From: Myxococcales bacterium
Lineage (GTDB): Bacteria; Myxococcota_A; Polyangia; Haliangiales; Haliangiaceae
DNA: 64,000 nucleotides
Direction of reading: 5' to 3'
Assembly (NCBI GenBank): GCA_947483555.1
Contig: CANKMW010000036.1
Location: 1-64,000 of the forward strand
Shown: piece by piece, positions 21,220 through 32,144 of the stretch
How the letters are laid out: every line of letters starts with the position of its first letter
Numbering within the stretch: the first letter of the stretch is position 1
Made by a program: the position numbers and the translations under genes
The notes under the pieces: generated by a model
The model's database searches: none
What the model was told of the DNA's origin: nothing
What the model saw: the letters and a program-made list of their open reading frames with translations, nothing else

Positions 21220-22373
21220 CCGCGGCGGCGCGCGCCGTGGCGATGGCGCTCCTGTTCGCCGCCTGTCCGTCGCCGCCGCGCGACCCGGCGCCGCCGCAGC
21301 AGCCACCGCCGACCGATGCCGGGACCGAAACCGGGACCGAAACCGGGACCGAAACCGGGACCGAGACCGAAACCGCCGCCGATGCTGGCGTGCGCCCCCC
21401 GCCGCCGCGATGGCTACGCGGCTCGACGCACGTTCACGCCGCGCCGTCGGGCGACTCGGGCACCGACGTGGCGGCGGTCGTCGCCTGGTACGAGGCCCAT
21501 GGCTACGACTTCATCGTGCTGACCGATCACAATCGGGTCACCGACATCGACGCGGCGGTCACCGGTCCGGCGGTCCGCGTTCCGGACACCGGGCTCATCG
21601 TGCTGGCCGGCATCGAGCTGACCTACAACCCCGGCGCCTGCGACCCGCCGCCGCCGGAGCCCGACGGCAAGTGCCGGATCCACGTCAACGGACTGGGGGT
21701 CACGGCGCGGCCGCCTGGAAAGATCGAGTGGGCCGATCGGGCGGCGACCGCGCGGCTGGCGATGTACCGCGCCGCGCTGCGCTGGGTGGGCGCCAACGGC
21801 GGCCTGGTCCAGCTCAACCATCCGCAATGGCACTGGGGCATGACGGCCGAGCTCCTGGGCGCGCTGGTCGCCGACGGTGCGGGACTGGTCGAGATCGCCA
21901 ACGTGCAGTTCGCGCGCTGGAACCACGGCGACGCCACTCGCCCGTCGATGGAGTCGCTGTGGGACGCCGTGTTGACCGCGGGCGGCACGATGTGGGGCGT
22001 GGCGTCCGATGACGCCCACGACTACGGCTCCGGTGGCGGCAAGTATCCGGCCGGCGGCGGCTGGATCATGGTCGACGCCGACCGCGATCCGGCGGCGATC
22101 CTGGCCGCGATGGCGGCCGGTCGCTTCTACGCGTCGACCGGTGTGACCCTGACCCGGGCCGACGTGTGGGCCGGCGCGCTCGAGATCGAGGTCGCCGCCG
22201 ACTCGCCCGGTCCGCACGTGATCCGGTTCATCGGCGACGGCCGCGTGCTCGCCGAGGTCGCCGGCAGCAGCGCGCGTTTTCTGGTGGCCGACGCGCCCCG
22301 GTACGTGCGCGCGGTCGTCGAGCGCCGCGATGGCGCCCGCGCCTGGGTGCAGCCGGTCCGCGCCGAGCCGTGA
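21216..22373 (+). CDS. CehA/McbA-like PHP-fold metallohydrolase lipoprotein
   Basis: A 385-residue exported protein: signal with LLFAACPSPP (lipobox, Cys near 19), Pro-rich spacer, four GTET repeats, then a PHP-type metallohydrolase. Metal-site motifs are GSTHVHAAPSGDSGTD, YDFIVLTDHNRVTD, LAGIELTYNPG, LVQLNHPQWHWG and WGVASDDAHDYG. CehA/McbA relatives hydrolyse phosphoesters or carbamates; the substrate here is not known. The last 80 residues form a small beta domain. The gene starts inside the stop of the sulfatase-like gene, so both lipoproteins should be made together and probably act on the same extracellular ester substrate (inference). Confidence 0.82.
   Translation: MTAAARAVAMALLFAACPSPPRDPAPPQQPPPTDAGTETGTETGTETGTETETAADAGVRPPPPRWLRGSTHVHAAPSGDSGTDVAAVVAWYEAHGYDFIVLTDHNRVTDIDAAVTGPAVRVPDTGLIVLAGIELTYNPGACDPPPPEPDGKCRIHVNGLGVTARPPGKIEWADRAATARLAMYRAALRWVGANGGLVQLNHPQWHWGMTAELLGALVADGAGLVEIANVQFARWNHGDATRPSMESLWDAVLTAGGTMWGVASDDAHDYGSGGGKYPAGGGWIMVDADRDPAAILAAMAAGRFYASTGVTLTRADVWAGALEIEVAADSPGPHVIRFIGDGRVLAEVAGSSARFLVADAPRYVRAVVERRDGARAWVQPVRAEP
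21321..21368 (+). repeat. Four tandem 12-base units encoding GTET
   Basis: GGGACCGAAACC is repeated at 21321, 21333, 21345 and 21357 (last copy with one change). It encodes a Thr/Glu/Gly spacer between lipid anchor and hydrolase domain, and copy number could vary in frame. Confidence 0.9.
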
Positions 22374-22470
22374 CACGCGAAGCCTGTTCGATTTGGCTGG
22401 TCAGTTCATGTCCGGGACTGCGACCGTCCCGAAATTCATGAGGCTCGGCGCCGGTACGATAAGTGCATCG

Positions 22471-23370
22471 ATGCAAGCCATGAAATCGCTCGCGCGTCAC
22501 ATCGTCTCGATCACGGCGACGCTGCTGGTCGTGGCGCCATCGCAGGTGTCGGCTGCGCCCAGCCCGCGCCCGTACGATCCTGGACGGCGACTGCCGCGGC
22601 CGGCAACCCCGGAGACCGAGCCAGCCCGCCAGGGCGACCCGCGCGACTCGATCATGAGGCGTCCAGGCAAGCGCGCGCCCGAGGTCAAGATCGTTGATCC
22701 GACCACGCCGGGTGCGAGCGGGCGGGGCGCCGCAGATCCAGCAAGCGGCCGCGGCCTGGTCGCCCCCACGGCCCTGCTGGCGCCGGCCGGGGCGCGCGGC
22801 TTCAGCGTCCGTACGCCGCTGGGCCCGATGGGGCATGCCGTCGTCAGCTACACGCCGATCACGCGGCTCGAGCTCGGTGCCGGCCTGTTCGTCACCTCGG
22901 CCGGCGACGAGCCCACGACGGGCGGCGGCACCGGAACGGTGCGCGTTCAGCTCGCGCGGTCGCAGCGGGCGGCCGTGGCCGCCTTCGGCGAGATCTACGC
23001 CGTGGGAACCGGCACCCTGGTCACGGCGGGGCTGGTCACCAGCGTTTGCGTCGACGGCGTCGCGTGCCGTGTGCTGGTCAGCGTGCACGGCGGGACGGTC
23101 CAGGCCACCGCGGGACGGTCGTATCCGGTCGCCGGTGGCGGATCGTTCGCGATCGGTCGTCGCTACCAGGTGATCGGCGAGGCCACGGCGGCGCCACGTG
23201 ACGGCGAGATCGACGGTCTGGCGTACCTTGGCGGCCGGCTCCTCTACGGACCGCTGGCGTTCGACGCTGGCGCCGTGTTCGCGCGCGGGCTCGGACTGTG
23301 TCGGTTGAGCTGTACCGACTTGCCCCAGGCCACGCTCGGACCGGCGATCGCGGTGACGGTCCGCAACTGA
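22471..23370 (+). CDS. Secreted protein of unknown function
   Basis: A 299-residue protein with a signal peptide (KSLARHIVSITATLLVV, cleavage near VSAAP). A Pro/Arg-rich basic stretch of about 70 residues follows, then beta-rich sequence: FSVRTPLGPMGHAVVSYTPI, RLELGAGLFVTSAGDE, GTVRVQLARSQRAAVAAFGE and several further Gly-rich strands, which looks like a small outer-membrane barrel (compare RLLYGPLAFDAGAVFARGLG near the end). No family recognised. ATG 22471 and ATG 22480 are both possible; no good ribosome binding site separates them, and a TACGAT box is seen at about 22455. It ends 19 bases before the convergent response-regulator gene. Confidence 0.5.
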   Translation: MQAMKSLARHIVSITATLLVVAPSQVSAAPSPRPYDPGRRLPRPATPETEPARQGDPRDSIMRRPGKRAPEVKIVDPTTPGASGRGAADPASGRGLVAPTALLAPAGARGFSVRTPLGPMGHAVVSYTPITRLELGAGLFVTSAGDEPTTGGGTGTVRVQLARSQRAAVAAFGEIYAVGTGTLVTAGLVTSVCVDGVACRVLVSVHGGTVQATAGRSYPVAGGGSFAIGRRYQVIGEATAAPRDGEIDGLAYLGGRLLYGPLAFDAGAVFARGLGLCRLSCTDLPQATLGPAIAVTVRN

Positions 23371-23389
23371 CCGGTCAGGTCGGCGCGGC

Positions 23390-24013
23390 TCAGACCGGCA
23401 ACAGCCGATTCTGGATCGCGAAGCGGGTGATATCGGAGTTGTTGCGAAGCCGCAGCTTCTTCAGCACGTGGCCGCGGTGGGTGTCGACGGTCTTGACGCT
23501 GATCGACAGCACCTCCGCGATCTCGCGGTTGGTCTTGCCCGCCGCCAGGTAGCCCATGACCTGGAACTCGCGTTGCGACAGGATCTGCGCCGGGTGCTCG
23601 CTGCGCTTGCGCGCCAGCGCCGCAGCGATCTCGGCGGGGACCACTTGCTCGCCACGGTGGACGCGCTCGATCGCGTCGAGGAGCTGGTCGAGATTGTCTG
23701 ACTTCTTGACGTAGCCGGCAGCGCCGCCGCGCATGGCGCGGATGCCGTAGGCCTCGTCCTCGTGCATGGTGAGCACGATGACCCTGGTCGCCAGGCCCAG
23801 CTCGCCGAGCTCGGCCAGCGCCTGGATCCCGTCCTTGCCCGGCATCGTGACGTCGAGCAGCAGCACGTCCGGCTTGTGCTTCTTGGTCAGCTCGATCGCC
23901 GCGTCGCCATCCGCCGCCTCGCCGGCAACCTCGATGTTGCCGCTCGCGGTCAACATGCGAGCCAGCGCTTCGCGGATCAGATTGTGATCCTCCGCAATCA
24001 CGACGCGGATCAT
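23390..24013 (-). CDS. NarL/LuxR-family response regulator
   Basis: A 207-residue two-component transcription factor. The receiver domain (1-120) has the acidic pair in VVIAEDHN, phosphoacceptor Asp54 (VLLLDVTMPG), the switch Thr in VIVLTMHEDE and the conserved Lys in GYVKKSDN. The LuxR-type DNA-binding domain (about 143-205) reads LSQREFQVMGYLAAGKTNREIAEVL, then SVKTVDTHRGHVLKKL. The ATG at 24013 follows AGAGGGAAG at good spacing, so a longer upstream frame is not needed. No histidine kinase is adjacent, so the cognate sensor is elsewhere; the Ser/Thr kinase transcribed divergently is its nearest signalling neighbour. Confidence 0.92.
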   Translation of the reverse strand: MIRVVIAEDHNLIREALARMLTASGNIEVAGEAADGDAAIELTKKHKPDVLLLDVTMPGKDGIQALAELGELGLATRVIVLTMHEDEAYGIRAMRGGAAGYVKKSDNLDQLLDAIERVHRGEQVVPAEIAAALARKRSEHPAQILSQREFQVMGYLAAGKTNREIAEVLSISVKTVDTHRGHVLKKLRLRNNSDITRFAIQNRLLPV

Positions 24014-24124
24014 GTTCGACTTCCCTCTGGGGCTAGGGCGGGTTCGCTTGGAGCTCACGTGCACACAGGCGGGTTGGCATTGGCTCGGCCGCCGGGCGCC
24101 GTGCCAGCGCGGGCGACGAACCGG

Positions 24125-24152
24125 TTGATTCGCGAGACCGCGAGGATACACT
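24125..24152 (+). promoter_or_regulatory. Candidate sigma-70-type promoter for kinase gene
   Basis: TTGATT (24125-24130) and TACACT (24147-24152) are spaced by 16 bases and lie 24 bases before the GTG at 24177, in the 163-base gap between divergent genes. Four of six matches in each box. Confidence 0.4.
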
Positions 24153-24176
24153 CGCGCGACCCATCTCGTCACCTCG

Positions 24177-26276
24177 GTGAGCGACATTGCCCCACATACC
24201 GCCCCGACAAAGCTCGGGGATTTCAGCATCGTCGGGATCCTCGGCGAGGGCGGCAGCGGCACCGTCTACGACGCTCGCTGGGGTCATCGTGAGGTCGCGC
24301 TGAAGGTGCTGCGCGGTGAGCTGGTGGCGGGCGACCGCGAACGCTTCCTGTCCGAGGCCCGGCTGCTGGTCGAGATGACCCACCCGGGCGTGGTGAAGGT
24401 GCTGGCGGCCGGATCGCTGCCGGATGGCCGACCGTACCTGGCGATGGAGAAGCTGCCGGGCGAGAGCCTGGCCCGTCGCCTGGGCCGCGGGGCGATGGCG
24501 CTCCCAGGTGCGATCACGCTGTTCGTGCAGCTGTGCGACGCGGTGGCCGCGATGCACGCCCGGTCGCTCATCCACCGCGATCTGAAGCCCGAAAACGTGA
24601 TGCTGGTCGCCGGTCCGACCGGGGAGCACGCCGTGTTGCTCGACTTCGGGATCGCCAAGCTGGCCACCGAGGGCGTGGCACCGCCGACTCAGAGCGGCCT
24701 GGTGCGTGGCACGCCGGCGTACATGGCACCCGAGCGGTTCTTCGGAAATCCGGCGTCGATCGCCACCGACGTCTACGAGCTGGCGGTGACGCTGTTCGCG
24801 ATGATCGCCGGCCGGCTGCCATGGGCGGATTCCGCCGATCCGGAGGTCCGCCTCAACCCCATGCGTCTGGGCACGCTGGTCGCCGTGCCGGTGGCGCTCG
24901 ACGGGCTGGTGGCACGAGCGCTCTCGACCCGGGCGCCGAACCGGCCGCCGACCGTGGCCGCGCTGTGCGCCGAGGTCGTGGCGGCCGCGGGCGGCGACGG
25001 CGCGGTGGCTCGCGCGACCTTGCCGCTGCATGCGGCGAGCGGTTCGGCCGCCACGGTAGCGCTGGCGGCGACGCCGCCCGCCGCCGCGGTCACCGCGCAA
25101 CCATCGCCGGGGCCGCTCGCCGCCTGGCCGAGCGCCGGGCACGCGACCACCGGCTCGGCGGCATCGGGTGAGCGCGCGGTGCTCACGACCCGGACCCGTC
25201 GGCGCTGGCCGCTGGCGATCGCGATCGGCGCCAGCGTCGCGGCCGGCGTCGCCGCGGTGGTCATCGCCACGCGTGGCGAGCCAGCGACGCGGCGGCTGGT
25301 CACCGGGCCGGACGATCCGTGGTCGGGCGAGGGGCCGACGCCGGTGCTGGTCGCCGAGGTCGACGCCAGCGTGGGCGACGGCGGTCCGCCGCCGCTGGGG
25401 CCGGAGGCGCGGGTCGCGGTGCGCGAGGCGCTGGCGGCCTCGACCCGTCGTCATGCCCCCGACATCGAGGGTGTGCTCGGCCTCGCGATCGCGGAGGTTC
25501 GCCACGCTCCCGAGCTGGCGCAGCTGTTCGCCGGCGTGCGCACCCAGCCGATGCTGCGCGCCATGCTCGACGCGCTGCTCGGAAGCTGCGAGCTACCGTT
25601 CGGCGATCGCGCCGCCTGGATGTCGATCGCGATCCTGAGCCAGGCCGGGACCTACGATCTGATCGCCAGCGGCGAGTGGACCCGCGACGAGATCGACGCC
25701 TGCGTCGGCGGCGAGGGTGGGGCGGTGCAGCGGGCCGGCGCGGGCGGCAAGCTGTCGGTGGTCACCCAGGCCGGCGGCAGCGTCCGCGTGGTCGGCTGGA
25801 TCGACGAGCGTACGTTCGTGGTGTCGACCCGCGCTGATGCCGACCAGCGCTTCATCGCCGCCCGCCTCGGCCGGCCGCCGAAACCGACCCGGGTGCTGGA
25901 GCTGGCCGACGGCATCGATCGTCGCGCCACCGCGTGGCTGGTGGCGACCCGGCAGAGCCTGCAGCGCGCGACCGACTCGCCGACGCTGCGGCAGGCCGAT
26001 CTGACGGCGCGGCTGACCCTGGCCGAGGTCGACGACGACGGCAAGGCGACGGTCGGCTTCCAGGTCGCGACCTACTTCACCGACGAGACGACCGCGCGCG
26101 CTGGTCTCACCGAGCTCGAGAGCCAGCTGTCCGAGTTGACCGACTATCCGGGCTTCGACCTGGTCATGCCAAAGTGGTCGGTGCGTCGTGATGGCACCAT
26201 GGTCCGCGTCGATGGCATGGTGCCGGCCGACCTGGTCGCCAAGCTGCAGCAAACCGTGGTCGGCTTGCTGCCATAG
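24177..26276 (+). CDS. Membrane Ser/Thr kinase with unassigned extracytoplasmic domain
   Basis: A 699-residue Hanks-type kinase: GEGGSGTVYDA (23-33), Lys43, HRDLKPEN (133-140), DFG (156-158), APE (184-186), all key residues present. An Ala-rich juxtamembrane region is followed by one membrane helix (about 344-364). The C-terminal 330 residues would lie outside; they are alpha/beta, with a Cys pair (GSCELPFG and IDACVGG) and the closing VDGMVPADLVAKLQQ, and match no domain I recognise. They could be a ligand sensor. GTG 24177 is 24 bases after a plausible -10 box. The response regulator gene is divergent, uridine kinase follows 8 bases downstream on the same strand. Confidence 0.9.
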   Translation: MSDIAPHTAPTKLGDFSIVGILGEGGSGTVYDARWGHREVALKVLRGELVAGDRERFLSEARLLVEMTHPGVVKVLAAGSLPDGRPYLAMEKLPGESLARRLGRGAMALPGAITLFVQLCDAVAAMHARSLIHRDLKPENVMLVAGPTGEHAVLLDFGIAKLATEGVAPPTQSGLVRGTPAYMAPERFFGNPASIATDVYELAVTLFAMIAGRLPWADSADPEVRLNPMRLGTLVAVPVALDGLVARALSTRAPNRPPTVAALCAEVVAAAGGDGAVARATLPLHAASGSAATVALAATPPAAAVTAQPSPGPLAAWPSAGHATTGSAASGERAVLTTRTRRRWPLAIAIGASVAAGVAAVVIATRGEPATRRLVTGPDDPWSGEGPTPVLVAEVDASVGDGGPPPLGPEARVAVREALAASTRRHAPDIEGVLGLAIAEVRHAPELAQLFAGVRTQPMLRAMLDALLGSCELPFGDRAAWMSIAILSQAGTYDLIASGEWTRDEIDACVGGEGGAVQRAGAGGKLSVVTQAGGSVRVVGWIDERTFVVSTRADADQRFIAARLGRPPKPTRVLELADGIDRRATAWLVATRQSLQRATDSPTLRQADLTARLTLAEVDDDGKATVGFQVATYFTDETTARAGLTELESQLSELTDYPGFDLVMPKWSVRRDGTMVRVDGMVPADLVAKLQQTVVGLLP

Positions 26277-26284
26277 CCTGGACC

Positions 26285-26941
26285 GTGCGACACCAGGCCG
26301 TGCTCGACGCCAGTCCCGCCGCTCGCCCCCTCGTCATCGGCATCGCCGGTGGCACCGGCTCGGGCAAGTCCACGGTCGCGCACAAGCTGGCGTCCTCGAT
26401 CCCGCCCGACCGCTGCGTCGTGATCGATCACGACAGCTACTACCTCGACCAGGGGCACCTGACGCCGGCGGCGCGCGCCGAGATCAACTACGACCATCCG
26501 TCGAGTCTGGAGAGCCAGCTGCTCGCCGAGCACCTCCGCCTGCTGCGCGCCGGCGAGGCGGTCGAGGTGCCGATCTATGATTTCGTCACCCACACCCGGC
26601 GCGCCGAGACGCGCCGGGTTCCACCGGCGCCGGTGATCCTGGTCGAGGGCATCCTGGTGTTCGTCGACGCCGCGCTGCGCGAACAGATGGACATCAAGAT
26701 CTTCGTCGACACCGACGCCGATATCCGGCTCATGCGCCGCATTCGCCGTGACCTCGAGCAGCGTGGCCGCAGCTTCGCCTCGGTGCGTGATCAGTACTAC
26801 GCCACGGTCCGGCCGATGCACCTCGAGTACGTCGAGCCCAGCAAGCGGTGCGCCGATCTGATCGTCCCCGAAGGCGGCGACAATCGGGTCGCCCTCGACG
26901 TGCTGCTCGGCCGGCTCGGCCGCGTCGCCTACGGCGGCTGA
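26285..26941 (+). CDS. udk: Uridine kinase
   Basis: Phosphorylates uridine/cytidine to UMP/CMP in pyrimidine salvage. The 218-residue P-loop kinase has Walker A GGTGSGKST (22-30), the DHDSYY motif of the nucleoside site, NYDHPSS, VPIYDFVTHTR, VILVEGILVF and RRIRRDLEQRGRS with the usual Arg-rich lid. Length and motif order are typical. GTG 26285 starts 8 bases after the kinase gene, which suggests co-transcription. It is convergent with the fatty-acid operon with no gap. Confidence 0.95.
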   Translation: MRHQAVLDASPAARPLVIGIAGGTGSGKSTVAHKLASSIPPDRCVVIDHDSYYLDQGHLTPAARAEINYDHPSSLESQLLAEHLRLLRAGEAVEVPIYDFVTHTRRAETRRVPPAPVILVEGILVFVDAALREQMDIKIFVDTDADIRLMRRIRRDLEQRGRSFASVRDQYYATVRPMHLEYVEPSKRCADLIVPEGGDNRVALDVLLGRLGRVAYGG

Positions 26942-28213
26942 TCACGCCGGCGGGCGCCAGTCCGGGCGCACCAGGTGCAGGTGGACGCAGCCGAGGTAGC
27001 GCTGGCGGAATCCGCCTTCGCAGTAGGCGAGGTAGTAGTCCCACGCCCGCAGGGTCGGCTCGTCGACCCCCAGGGCGCGGGCGTCGGCGTGGTTCGCGGA
27101 CAGCCGCCGCCGCCACTCGGCGAGCGTGGTCGCGTAGTGCGGCGTGAGGTCGTCGAGTTGACGAAGCCGGAGATCGCTGCCCGCGGTCGCCGCCTGGAGC
27201 AGCGCGGTCACCGACGGGATGCAGCTGCCGGGAAAGATGTGGCGCTTGATGAAGTCGGTCTCGCCCGCGGCGCGCTCGAAGTCTTGGTCCGAGATCACGA
27301 TGGCCTGGACCGCGGCCTCGCCGTCGGGTCGCAACAAGCGCTGGATGGTGCCCAGGAAGGTCGGCAAGTGGTCGCGTCCGACCGCCTCGATCATCTCGAT
27401 CGAGACCAGCTTGTCGTAGCTGCCGCGCAGATCGCGGTAGTCGTCGCGCCGGACCGTGATCCGGTCGGCCAGGCCGCGGGCGGCGACCCGCGCGCTCGCC
27501 TCGGCGTGCTGGCGGCGGGAGATGGTCGTGGTCGTCACCCGGCAGCCATACGTCGATGCGGCGTGGATCGCGAAGCCACCCCAGCCGGTCCCGATCTCGA
27601 CCACGTGATCGGCGGCGCGCAGCCGCAGCAGCTGGCACAGCCGGTCGTACTTGGCGATCTGGGCCGCGGCGAGCGTCATCGTCGGGTCGGCGTACAGGGC
27701 GCTCGAGTAGGTCATGGTCTCGTCGAGGAACAGCTGGAAGAAGTCGTTGCCGAGGTCGTAGTGGGCGGCGATGTTGCGGCGGCTGCCGGCCCGGCTGTTG
27801 CGGTCGAAGAGCGCGCGGGCGCGGCGCAACGGTCGGGCGGCGGTGGCCAGGCCGCGCTCGAGCAGCTGCATCACCGCCCGGTCGCGGACCATCAGCTGGG
27901 TCAGGGTCGGCAGGTCGTCGCACGTCCAGGTGCCGTCGACGTACTGCTCGCCGATGCCCAGGGTGCCGCCGAGCACGGCGGCGACGTAGGCGCGGGGATC
28001 GAGGATCTCGATCGTCACCGGGCGCGGGAACCCGGGGCTGACCCGTCCGAACCGGTGCTCGCCGTCGACGTCGATGACCCGCAGCGCGCCCGCGGTCAAC
28101 CGCGCCAGGCGCGTGAACAACGAGGCCCGCGCCGCGTGGTGGAGCCAGCGGGTTGGACGGCCGTCACGGACCAGGCTGGTGATGGTCGGCGAGGTCATGC
28201 TCTTCGGCGACAT
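26942..28213 (-). CDS. cfa: Cyclopropane-fatty-acyl-phospholipid synthase family methyltransferase
   Basis: Transfers a methylene from S-adenosylmethionine to unsaturated acyl chains of membrane lipids, or a related chain modification. The 423-residue protein has an N-terminal lipid-handling domain (FGRVSPGFPRPVTIEI, ILGEQYVDG-type GIGEQYVDGTW), then NIAAHYDLGNDFFQLFLDE and the SAM site VVEIGTGWGGFAIHAA, TTTISRRQHAEA, and the late FPGSCIPS motif. It is the third gene of a coupled operon with DUF1365 and an FAD oxidoreductase; in alphaproteobacteria relatives of this trio belong to singlet-oxygen stress regulons and furan-fatty-acid synthesis, so cyclopropanation need not be the reaction. Start overlaps the DUF1365 gene by 50 bases if ATG 28213 is used, 35 if ATG 28198. 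Confidence 0.88.
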   Translation of the reverse strand: MSPKSMTSPTITSLVRDGRPTRWLHHAARASLFTRLARLTAGALRVIDVDGEHRFGRVSPGFPRPVTIEILDPRAYVAAVLGGTLGIGEQYVDGTWTCDDLPTLTQLMVRDRAVMQLLERGLATAARPLRRARALFDRNSRAGSRRNIAAHYDLGNDFFQLFLDETMTYSSALYADPTMTLAAAQIAKYDRLCQLLRLRAADHVVEIGTGWGGFAIHAASTYGCRVTTTTISRRQHAEASARVAARGLADRITVRRDDYRDLRGSYDKLVSIEMIEAVGRDHLPTFLGTIQRLLRPDGEAAVQAIVISDQDFERAAGETDFIKRHIFPGSCIPSVTALLQAATAGSDLRLRQLDDLTPHYATTLAEWRRRLSANHADARALGVDEPTLRAWDYYLAYCEGGFRQRYLGCVHLHLVRPDWRPPA

Positions 28214-29012
28214 GCGATGACCCCCGCGTGCGTACCACGGGGTGCGGGTAGAACGGCGTGCGCTCGAGCCAGCGGCGCAGCGCCTGGGCGTAGATGTGGA
28301 CCACGACCTCGGCGGTCATCACCGGGAAGCGCGCCAGCAGCGCGGCGAGGGTGCGGCGGTCGAGCGGCCGCCGGGTCATGGTGAGCGTGGCGTCGAGCAC
28401 GACGCCGGCGCCGGGACCGGGGGCGACGCACTCCATGTGCACGGCCAGCCGCTGGTCCGGGGTGGTGAACCGCCAGTCGTAGCCGAGCTCGAGCGGCAGG
28501 AACGGCGACACGTGGAACGCCTTGGAAAACCGGTAGCGGTGGGTGCGCGCGCCGCGCGCCGCACCGAGCCCACCGGGCAGCACGTAGACGTGGCGTTCGT
28601 CCCACGGCGTGTTGGCCACCTCGGCGACCACCGCCTCGACCACCTGGCCGGCCGGGTCCCAGCAGTAGAAGAAGCTGACCGGGTTCATGCCGAAGCCGAG
28701 GTGGCGAGCGTGGCTGAGCACCGTGATCGGTCCCGGCGGCCGTGGCGCTCCGGCGGCGGCGACCGCGTCGCGGACCACCTCGTCGAGCGGCCGCTCGAGG
28801 TCACCGAGGCCGGCGAGGTGGTCGGCACGGCGGAAGCGGGTCAACCCGCGGCGAGCGACGCCGAACAGCGGCCACAGCGCCCGCTCGCAGGCGTCGAGCT
28901 CGTCGAGCGCGAGGTAGCTCATGTAGAGCGGGTACGTGAACTCGCGGCGCTCGGGGGTGAAGCGCCGGTGGCGGATGTGGCCGACGTAGAACCCGCTGCG
29001 CGCGCCGATCAT
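28164..29012 (-). CDS. DUF1365 family protein
   Basis: A 282-residue cytoplasmic protein with the family's features: GFYVGHIRHRRFTPERREF at the N-terminus, YPLYMSYLALDEL, RADHLAG, TVLSHARHLGFGMNPVSFFY, EVANTPWDERHVYVL, KAFHVSPFLPLELGYDWRF and RRPLDRRTLAALL. The biochemical role is not settled; genomic context across bacteria ties it to cyclopropane-synthase-type methyltransferases and FAD oxidoreductases, as here. Its ATG overlaps the stop of the oxidoreductase gene (ATGA). Confidence 0.9.
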   Translation of the reverse strand: MIGARSGFYVGHIRHRRFTPERREFTYPLYMSYLALDELDACERALWPLFGVARRGLTRFRRADHLAGLGDLERPLDEVVRDAVAAAGAPRPPGPITVLSHARHLGFGMNPVSFFYCWDPAGQVVEAVVAEVANTPWDERHVYVLPGGLGAARGARTHRYRFSKAFHVSPFLPLELGYDWRFTTPDQRLAVHMECVAPGPGAGVVLDATLTMTRRPLDRRTLAALLARFPVMTAEVVVHIYAQALRRWLERTPFYPHPVVRTRGSSHVAEEHDLADHHQPGP

Positions 29013-30307
29013 CCGACCGCCCGCGGCCGCGCGACCGGCGCCCGGATGGCGGCCAGGACCGCGTCGGCGGCGCGCCGGCCACTGCGCACCCCGTCCTCGT
29101 GAAACCCGAACCACCAGTAGGCACCGGCGAAGTAGGTCGCGGTCGCGCCGCTGCTGGTCTCGGACCATCGCGCCTGAGCGGCGCGGGTGGCGGCGGTGTA
29201 GACCGGGTGGTGGTAGGTGTAACGAGCCACGACCTGGCTCGGATCGATCGCGCTGGTCTCGTTGAGCGTCACGCAGAAGCGCACCGGTGCGTCGAGGCCC
29301 TGTAGCAGGTTCATGTCGTAGGTCACGGTGGCCGGCCGGTCCCGATCGGCGGTCAGGTGGTAGTTCCAGGCCGCCCGCGCGTGGGGTGAACGGGGCAGCA
29401 GCGATCGATCGGTGTGGAGCACGACGTCGTTGGCCTGGTACGGGATGGCGCCCAGCACCTCGCGCTCGGGCGCGCTCGGATCGGCGAGCAAGCGCAGCGC
29501 CTGATCGCTGTGGCATGCGAGCACGACGTGGTCGAAGCGTTCGGTCGCGCCGGCGGCCGAGATCTCGACGCCGCCGCTCCGCCGCCACACCCGATCGACC
29601 GGGGTTCGCAGGCGGATGCGGTCGGCGAATGGCCGGCACAGCGGTTCGACGTAGGTGCGCGAGCCACCGCGGACCACCCGCCACACCGGCTGACCTCGCA
29701 GCGCCAGGAAACGATGGTTGGTGAAGAACTCGACGAAGTAGCGGGCCGGAAACCGCCCCAGCTCGCTCGGTGGCGCCGACCAGATCGCCGCGCCCATCGG
29801 CACCAGGAAGCGGTCGCGGAACGCGGCCGAGAAGCCGCGCCGATCCAGCAGCTGGTCGAGCGTGGTGGTGTCGTCGTCGCTCGCGAGCAGGTCGCGACCG
29901 ACCCGGTCGAAGCGAACGATGTCCGCGAGCATGCGCCAGTGGTGGCGGTCGACCAGCCGGCGGCGCTGGGCGAACAGCCCGCGCAAGCTCGCCGACGAGT
30001 ACTCGAGCCCGCTGCGGTCGTCGCGGACGCCGAAGCTCATCGCCGTCGGCTGGCTGGCCACCCCGAGCTCGTCGAGCAGGGCGCAGAAGTGGGGGTAGGT
30101 GAGCGGGTTGAAGACGATGAACCCGGTGTCGACCGCGTAGGTCGCGCCGCCGATCGGCACGTCGATGGTGTGGGTATGGCCGCCGACGTGGTCGCCGGCC
30201 TCGTAGAGCGTGAGGTCGACGTCCGCGCCACCGGCCGTGCGCAGGCGGTGGGCGGTGGTCAGGCCGGCGATGCCGGTGCCGATGATCGCGACGCGGGGCA
30301 TGGTCAT
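29009..30307 (-). CDS. FAD-dependent amine-oxidase-type oxidoreductase
   Basis: A 432-residue flavoprotein. The Rossmann FAD motif is RVAIIGTGIAGLTTAHRL and then YEAGDHVGGHTHTI; VDTGFIVFNPLTYPHF and SFGVRDDRSGLEYSS follow, and the C-terminal FAD contact reads FAGAYWWFGFHEDGVRSG. This subgroup, related to phytoene-desaturase/amine-oxidase flavoproteins, regularly precedes DUF1365 and a cyclopropane-synthase-like gene and probably oxidises a fatty acyl chain or its methylated product (inference from context). ATG 30307 or ATG 30301 are equally good; TTG 30310 is unlikely. It lies 25 bases after the phosphatase gene on the same strand, so all four genes may form one transcript. Confidence 0.87.
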   Translation of the reverse strand: MTMPRVAIIGTGIAGLTTAHRLRTAGGADVDLTLYEAGDHVGGHTHTIDVPIGGATYAVDTGFIVFNPLTYPHFCALLDELGVASQPTAMSFGVRDDRSGLEYSSASLRGLFAQRRRLVDRHHWRMLADIVRFDRVGRDLLASDDDTTTLDQLLDRRGFSAAFRDRFLVPMGAAIWSAPPSELGRFPARYFVEFFTNHRFLALRGQPVWRVVRGGSRTYVEPLCRPFADRIRLRTPVDRVWRRSGGVEISAAGATERFDHVVLACHSDQALRLLADPSAPEREVLGAIPYQANDVVLHTDRSLLPRSPHARAAWNYHLTADRDRPATVTYDMNLLQGLDAPVRFCVTLNETSAIDPSQVVARYTYHHPVYTAATRAAQARWSETSSGATATYFAGAYWWFGFHEDGVRSGRRAADAVLAAIRAPVARPRAVG

Positions 30308-30332
30308 CAACCGCGTCGATCGCGGGGGCGGC

Positions 30333-32144
<1,812 letters not shown>

